This document shows positions 6,019-8,844 of a stretch of 8,844 bases of DNA, piece by piece. Location of the stretch: positions 1 through 8,844 of the forward strand of contig JAOUNC010000092.1 of assembly GCA_029881175.1 (NCBI GenBank), in the 5' to 3' direction. How positions within the stretch are numbered: the stretch's first letter is position 1; each line of letters opens with the position of its first letter. Source of the stretch: Nitrospirota bacterium (lineage in GTDB: Bacteria; Nitrospirota; Nitrospiria; Nitrospirales; UBA8639). Below the pieces are notes generated by a model. That model had not been told where the DNA came from, searched no databases, and worked only from the letters and a program-made list of their open reading frames with translations. Made by a program: the position numbers and the translations under genes.

Positions 6019-6252
6019 ATGATGAGGTGCGAAACCTGTTTTCATGAATGTACCATGTTTGACTTTGTGGCGCTTCGCAATCTGTGTGAGCATTTCTATT
6101 TAGACTCGCTAGCCCAAAAGCAAAACCAATCCTTGGGCTCATCAACCATTTCTGGGTATGCGGGAAGAGACGATCAACAGCGATTGCCCAGATCGATTAA
6201 AGCTGCTGACAACAGAGATGCGCGCCTGGCTCTAGGAACATCTATGAAGTGA
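6019..6252 (+). CDS. Small cysteine-containing protein of unknown function
   Basis: A 77-residue ORF (76 if the adjacent ATG at 6022 is used). GGAGGGGAGG at 6006-6015 is a very strong ribosome-binding site, which favours ATG 6019/6022 over the in-frame TTG at 6004. The N-terminal part has Cys4-x2-Cys7-x3-Cys11 and Cys23, with His9 and His25 nearby, a possible metal site (zinc or iron-sulfur). The rest is polar and lacks hydrophobic segments, ending GTSMK. I do not recognise it. The last codons and the stop lie inside the left arm of the palindrome at 6246-6348. It converges on lipA. The strong ribosome-binding site is the main reason to believe it is expressed; without homologues, chance cannot be excluded. 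Confidence 0.5.
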   Translation: MMRCETCFHECTMFDFVALRNLCEHFYLDSLAQKQNQSLGSSTISGYAGRDDQQRLPRSIKAADNRDARLALGTSMK

Positions 6253-6348
6253 GAAGGTAAAAGTGAAAAGGCAAGAGTAAGTTCAACAAGAAGAGGAGGC
6301 TTGCCTGTTCCTCTTGCTTCTTACTCCTGACTTTTTACTTCTCACTTC
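6246..6348. terminator. Long imperfect palindrome between convergent genes, probable bidirectional terminator
   Basis: The left arm 6246-6281 (GAAGTGAGAAG then purine-rich GTAAAAGTGA-like units) pairs imperfectly with the right arm 6313-6348, whose reverse complement begins GAAGTGAGAAGTAAAAAGT. Inside sits a second stem, AAGAGGA (6291-6297) with TCCTCTT (6309-6315), and GGC/GCC at its tip. The arms contain the stop codons of both flanking genes: TGA 6250-6252 of the small gene and TAA 6337-6335 of lipA. The location between two convergent genes suits termination in both directions, and CTTTTTACTT in the right arm gives a T-run for the plus strand. Confidence 0.6.
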
Positions 6349-7249
6349 TTTGGGCCTGTTGCTCGGCGTGATAGGAACTTCGGACGAGTGGACCAGATTC
6401 CACATGATGGAATCCTAGCTCTACGGCTACCTGTTTAAATCCCTCAAATTCTTCAGGAGTGTAAAAACGAGACACGGGTGCATGCTGTAAGGTCGGACGA
6501 AGATATTGCCCGATGGTGACCATTTCGCAACCTACCGATCGAAGATCTTGTAGCACGTTTCGAATTTCCTCCTCTGTTTCTCCTAATCCTGCCATGAGTC
6601 CCGATTTCGTTCGGGCACCCATTTCCTGAGCCCATTGTAGAACGGTAAGTGAGCGAGCATATTTGCCTTGTGGGCGAATGGAAGGAAAGAGTCGCGGGAC
6701 CGTCTCGATATTATGGTTGAGGATATCGGGATGTTCATGCACCACTGTCGCTAAGTCCTGTTGCTGCCCCTGAAAGTCAGAAATGAGCACTTCCACTGTA
6801 CAGTTTGGTGCCACATGTCGAATGCGTTGAATGGTTTCGGCAAACAACCCTGCCCCGCCATCGGGCAAATCATCACGATTGACGGAGGTAATCACCACAT
6901 GGCGAAGCTTCAGAAGCCGGACGGCATCGGCAATGCGGTGAGGTTCTTCCAAATCCAGAGCCAGAGGACGTCCCGTCGTTACTGAGCAGTAATGACATCG
7001 CCGCGTACAGATATCTCCAAGAATCAGAAACGTCGCTGTTCGATTATTCCAACATTCCCACAGATTCGGACAGCGAGCTTCCTCGCAGATCGTATGCAGC
7101 TGGTGGGTCTCCACGAGCTGACGGAGCTCTTTGTAATGAGGTCCTGGGCGTAATTGAACCCGGAACCAGGGCGGCAGAGATTTTCGACGAGGATGCGTAA
7201 CGGAAGATGTGTCGAGGGGGACAATCTCGGAAGTAGGAATAAACGTCAT
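6335..7249 (-). CDS. lipA: Lipoyl synthase
   Basis: A 304-residue radical SAM enzyme that inserts two sulfurs into protein-bound octanoyl groups to form lipoyl cofactors, used by lipoate-dependent dehydrogenases and the glycine cleavage system. The auxiliary [4Fe-4S] cluster ligands are Cys55, Cys60 and Cys66 (ICEEARCPNLWECW). The radical SAM cluster is Cys81-x3-Cys85-x2-Cys88 (GDICTRRCHYCSV). The C-terminal RSSYHA (290-295) carries the conserved serine ligand of the auxiliary cluster. VITSVNRDDLPDGG and NHNIETVPRLF are typical family blocks. Length is normal. No lipB or 2-oxoacid dehydrogenase gene is adjacent. The 3' end runs into the palindrome at 6246-6348, which supplies the last codons (RSEK) and the stop. 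The ribosome-binding site is weak (purine-rich GAAAAAAG). Confidence 0.96.
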   Translation of the reverse strand: MTFIPTSEIVPLDTSSVTHPRRKSLPPWFRVQLRPGPHYKELRQLVETHQLHTICEEARCPNLWECWNNRTATFLILGDICTRRCHYCSVTTGRPLALDLEEPHRIADAVRLLKLRHVVITSVNRDDLPDGGAGLFAETIQRIRHVAPNCTVEVLISDFQGQQQDLATVVHEHPDILNHNIETVPRLFPSIRPQGKYARSLTVLQWAQEMGARTKSGLMAGLGETEEEIRNVLQDLRSVGCEMVTIGQYLRPTLQHAPVSRFYTPEEFEGFKQVAVELGFHHVESGPLVRSSYHAEQQAQRSEK

Positions 7250-7333
7250 GTCTTTTTTCGGTCTCGCATGGGGAAAGAGGGAAAATGATAATGTGTGAGC
7301 AACTACTCTGTGAGCGGAGTATCAAAGGCCCCG

Positions 7334-7342
7334 ATCATACCA
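7334..7342 (-). promoter_or_regulatory. Candidate extended -10 promoter for lipA
   Basis: On the minus strand TGGTATGAT matches an extended -10 element (TGn followed by TATGAT, 5 of 6). Transcription would start near 7327, giving a leader of about 78 nt before lipA. There is no convincing -35 box. The rest of the 205-nt gap between lipA and the EAL-HDOD gene shows no ORF of its own. Confidence 0.3.
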
Positions 7343-7407
7343 TGTGACCAACCGCCTGCCTACTGAAAGTGGCCCATGGGACATGTTTTTAGATGAAAAA
7401 TTGCAGA

Positions 7408-7430
7408 GAAGTGAAAGTATTAAGCAGGAG
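7408..7430. repeat. Partial copy of the GAAGTGA...CAGGAG repeat
   Basis: The plus strand reads GAAGTGAAAGTATTAAG then CAGGAG. It aligns with a few mismatches and small gaps to the minus-strand reading of the right arm at about 6348-6324 (GAAGTGAGAAGTAAAAAGT then CAGGAG). It lies 25-47 bp past the stop codon of the EAL-HDOD gene, so this copy too sits near a gene 3' end. Confidence 0.4.
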
Positions 7431-7454
7431 AAAAAAGGAAAGCCTTACGTGTTT

Positions 7455-8678
7455 TTATGCAATCATCGGAGAGAAGTGATTGGCCCAGTCAACGGCCTCC
7501 AAATACACATCACGAATAATGGAGGGTTCCAGTTGCAAATGTTTGAGTTCCATCCATTCACCTTCTTCATAGGCCTTGACGCAGGAGAGGACGAGGCCCA
7601 TCTTGCCTGTTCCTTTGGTGAGCGCCTCGGAAACTTCCTCAGCCAGTGAAAGTTTGTCAAGAATCTCTTCAATCGGTAATTCGTATAAGGTATCCAGGAC
7701 CGACAGCAGTCCCAGAGTGAAATATTTTTCTGATGAGTGGGAATCAAGTCTTTGTCCCAACCGCTCGCACATTTTTGCCCGCACTAAGGCAATGACGAGA
7801 ATTTCTGTGGCTTGAGTTTTCCCACTCGCCATAATAATGAGCGTCGACCAGGTCCGAATCCGATCAATGCCAACCATGCAAGCGGCATGTTCGATGGAAT
7901 CAACCCGGTTGGGTATGCCGACATAGGCGGAGTTGACGTATCGCAAGACTTTATAGCTCAAGGAAAGATCATTGCGAATATGTTCGACTAACTTCCCAAA
8001 GGGAATCGAGGGGTCTTGAATTTTTCCCATCAATTCCAAGAGGGCGATGCGATTGGCGGGAATTTCACGGCCTCGGATAATGTCCGGCCGAAAAAAGAAA
8101 TACCCTTGAAAGTAAAAAAACCCCAACTGTTTGCACATCTCAAAGACCTGTCGTGTTTCGACCTTCTCAGCCAGCAGGCGCGCTCGATAGTCCCGTAAGG
8201 GCGCGATCTCTTTTCGAAGCTGCTCCTCACTTTTGCCTAAGACATCGACTTTGACAATATCGGCGACTTCTAAGAATGGGCGAAAGCGATCATGGTAAGT
8301 AAAGTCATCCAACGCGATGGTATAGCGTTGTTGGGCGAGCGAAATTAGGGCTTCGATCACTCGAGGGGTCGGCTCAACATTTTCTAGAATTTCGAGGACC
8401 ACACGATTTTTCGGAAGCGCTTCGCAATGGCCTTCTAAGAGGAATTGTTCGGGGATATTCAGGAAGGCTAAATGAGAGCCCACCACATGTTCTAAGCCGA
8501 TATCCAAATAAGTATTCAGCAAAACCGTCGCGGTCGCGAGGGCTTCATTGGTAAAGATGGCTTCCTCGAGCTCACAATTTCGATAAAGGACTTCATAGCC
8601 AATCGTTTTCATTGTTGGACTGAGAATGGGTTGTCGACCTACTAAGACATTCCCGTATGGTGTAATGGCAGCATTCAT
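7455..8678 (-). CDS. EAL-HDOD domain signalling protein (YuxH/CdgJ type)
   Basis: A 407-residue two-domain protein. Residues about 10-200 form an EAL domain (cyclic-di-GMP phosphodiesterase fold) and about 205-400 an HDOD domain (helical, HD-GYP-related, usually non-enzymatic). EAL landmarks are E29VLYR33 in place of EALxR, Asn74 (FLNIP), Glu96 (LEILE), Asp124-Asp125 (LDDF), Lys143 (VKVD), Glu171 (AEKVE) and Gln191 (QGYFFFRP). The residues used for metal and substrate binding in active enzymes therefore appear present, although the loop after DDF (TYHD) departs from the usual GTG. HDOD landmarks are LSYKVLRYVNSA (240-251) and the SIEHAACMVGIDRIRTW block (261-277). Soluble, with no signal or membrane segment. 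GAGAG lies 7 nt before ATG 8678. Likely role is c-di-GMP-linked control of motility or surface behaviour; no target is encoded nearby. A 120-bp inverted-repeat element begins 18 bp upstream. Confidence 0.9.
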   Translation of the reverse strand: MNAAITPYGNVLVGRQPILSPTMKTIGYEVLYRNCELEEAIFTNEALATATVLLNTYLDIGLEHVVGSHLAFLNIPEQFLLEGHCEALPKNRVVLEILENVEPTPRVIEALISLAQQRYTIALDDFTYHDRFRPFLEVADIVKVDVLGKSEEQLRKEIAPLRDYRARLLAEKVETRQVFEMCKQLGFFYFQGYFFFRPDIIRGREIPANRIALLELMGKIQDPSIPFGKLVEHIRNDLSLSYKVLRYVNSAYVGIPNRVDSIEHAACMVGIDRIRTWSTLIIMASGKTQATEILVIALVRAKMCERLGQRLDSHSSEKYFTLGLLSVLDTLYELPIEEILDKLSLAEEVSEALTKGTGKMGLVLSCVKAYEEGEWMELKHLQLEPSIIRDVYLEAVDWANHFSPMIA

Positions 8679-8696
8679 CGCATGGCTCTCGTCAGG

Positions 8697-8816
8697 GGGC
8701 TGTTGAAAAAAGCCGCCAGCGGCGTTCTCATCAGTTTTCCGTGCTCACGTACTGGAAGTACGCTCCGCGCGCAAAACTGGCTGCGGCCTTGCTGGACGAA
8801 CTTTTTTGAACAGCCC
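8697..8816. mobile_element. 120-bp inverted-repeat element (MITE-like)
   Basis: The terminal inverted repeats GGGCTGTTGAAAAAA (8697-8711) and TTTTTTGAACAGCCC (8802-8816) match at 14 of 15 positions. Inside are nested dyads: GCCGC-CA-GCGGC (8712-8723), CAGTTTT/AAAACTG (8732-8738 with 8773-8779) and CGTACT-GGA-AGTACG (8748-8762). There is no coding potential and I see no clear target-site duplication. Ends and internal dyads resemble a dispersed non-autonomous element I associate with Nitrospira genomes (from general knowledge). It would be transcribed as the 5' leader of the EAL-HDOD gene, or carry its promoter. Confidence 0.7.
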
Positions 8817-8844
8817 AGATACCTCAGACACCCAACTTGTCTGC

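Noticed and set aside
7431..7446. Possible terminator after the EAL-HDOD gene (AAGGCTTTCCTTTTTT on the minus strand)
   Set aside because: The stem is only 4 bp of mostly weak pairs, too little to call.
7344..7649. A 101-residue plus-strand ORF over the gap and the EAL-HDOD 3' end
   Set aside because: More than half lies antisense to the well-supported EAL-HDOD gene, with no ribosome-binding site or recognisable domain.
1..8844. CRISPR arrays, tRNA or rRNA genes, prophage or toxin-antitoxin genes
   Set aside because: No regularly spaced direct repeats, no tRNA-like cloverleaf or rRNA core sequence was noticed, and all large ORFs have metabolic or signalling identities.

Overview
The window is a block of bacterial core metabolism, probably from a member of the Nitrospirota. 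A marine or alkaliphilic (lineage IV-like) Nitrospira is my best guess. The reasons are moderate GC, a citrate synthase joined to an SdhE-type succinate:quinone oxidoreductase/fumarate reductase, and dispersed repeats whose look I associate with Nitrospira genomes (a palindromic 'ATTCCCGC...GCGGGAAT' unit and a 120-bp 'GGGCTGTTGAAAAAA...TTTTTTGAACAGCCC' element). The assignment is inference; no rRNA or other marker is present.

Layout. Bases 1-266 are non-coding with one palindromic repeat. Bases 267-5176 hold a minus-strand operon, in transcription order gltA (citrate synthase), a possible 39-codon coupling ORF, sdhA (flavoprotein), sdhB (iron-sulfur protein, broken by a one-base frameshift near 1560) and sdhE (CCG-domain protein, overlapping sdhB by ATGA). 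A good sigma70-type promoter precedes gltA. Bases 5177-5510 form a divergent regulatory region rich in dyads and carrying a 13-bp direct repeat. On the plus strand follow a small exported protein (5511-5861), a terminator-like hairpin, and a small cysteine-containing protein of unknown function (6019-6252). A long palindrome at 6246-6348 separates that gene from convergent lipA (lipoyl synthase, minus). Further right is a minus-strand EAL-HDOD signalling gene (7455-8678), with the 120-bp inverted-repeat element directly in front of its ribosome-binding region.

How the genes fit together. GltA makes citrate and SdhABE interconverts succinate and fumarate with the quinone pool, so the operon supplies two TCA-cycle steps. 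Such enzymes can serve oxidative or reductive flux. The SdhB sequence has an extra cysteine in its last cluster motif, there is no SdhC/SdhD cytochrome, and SdhE carries CCG motifs. Together these point to the non-classical type E complex (archaeal SdhABEF / Wolinella SdhABE-like). LipA supplies lipoyl groups for lipoate-dependent enzymes. The most unusual items are the sdhB frameshift, the GTGA/ATGA-bounded micro-ORF between gltA and sdhA, a repeat family sitting exactly on gene 3' ends, and the dyad-rich divergent promoter region.
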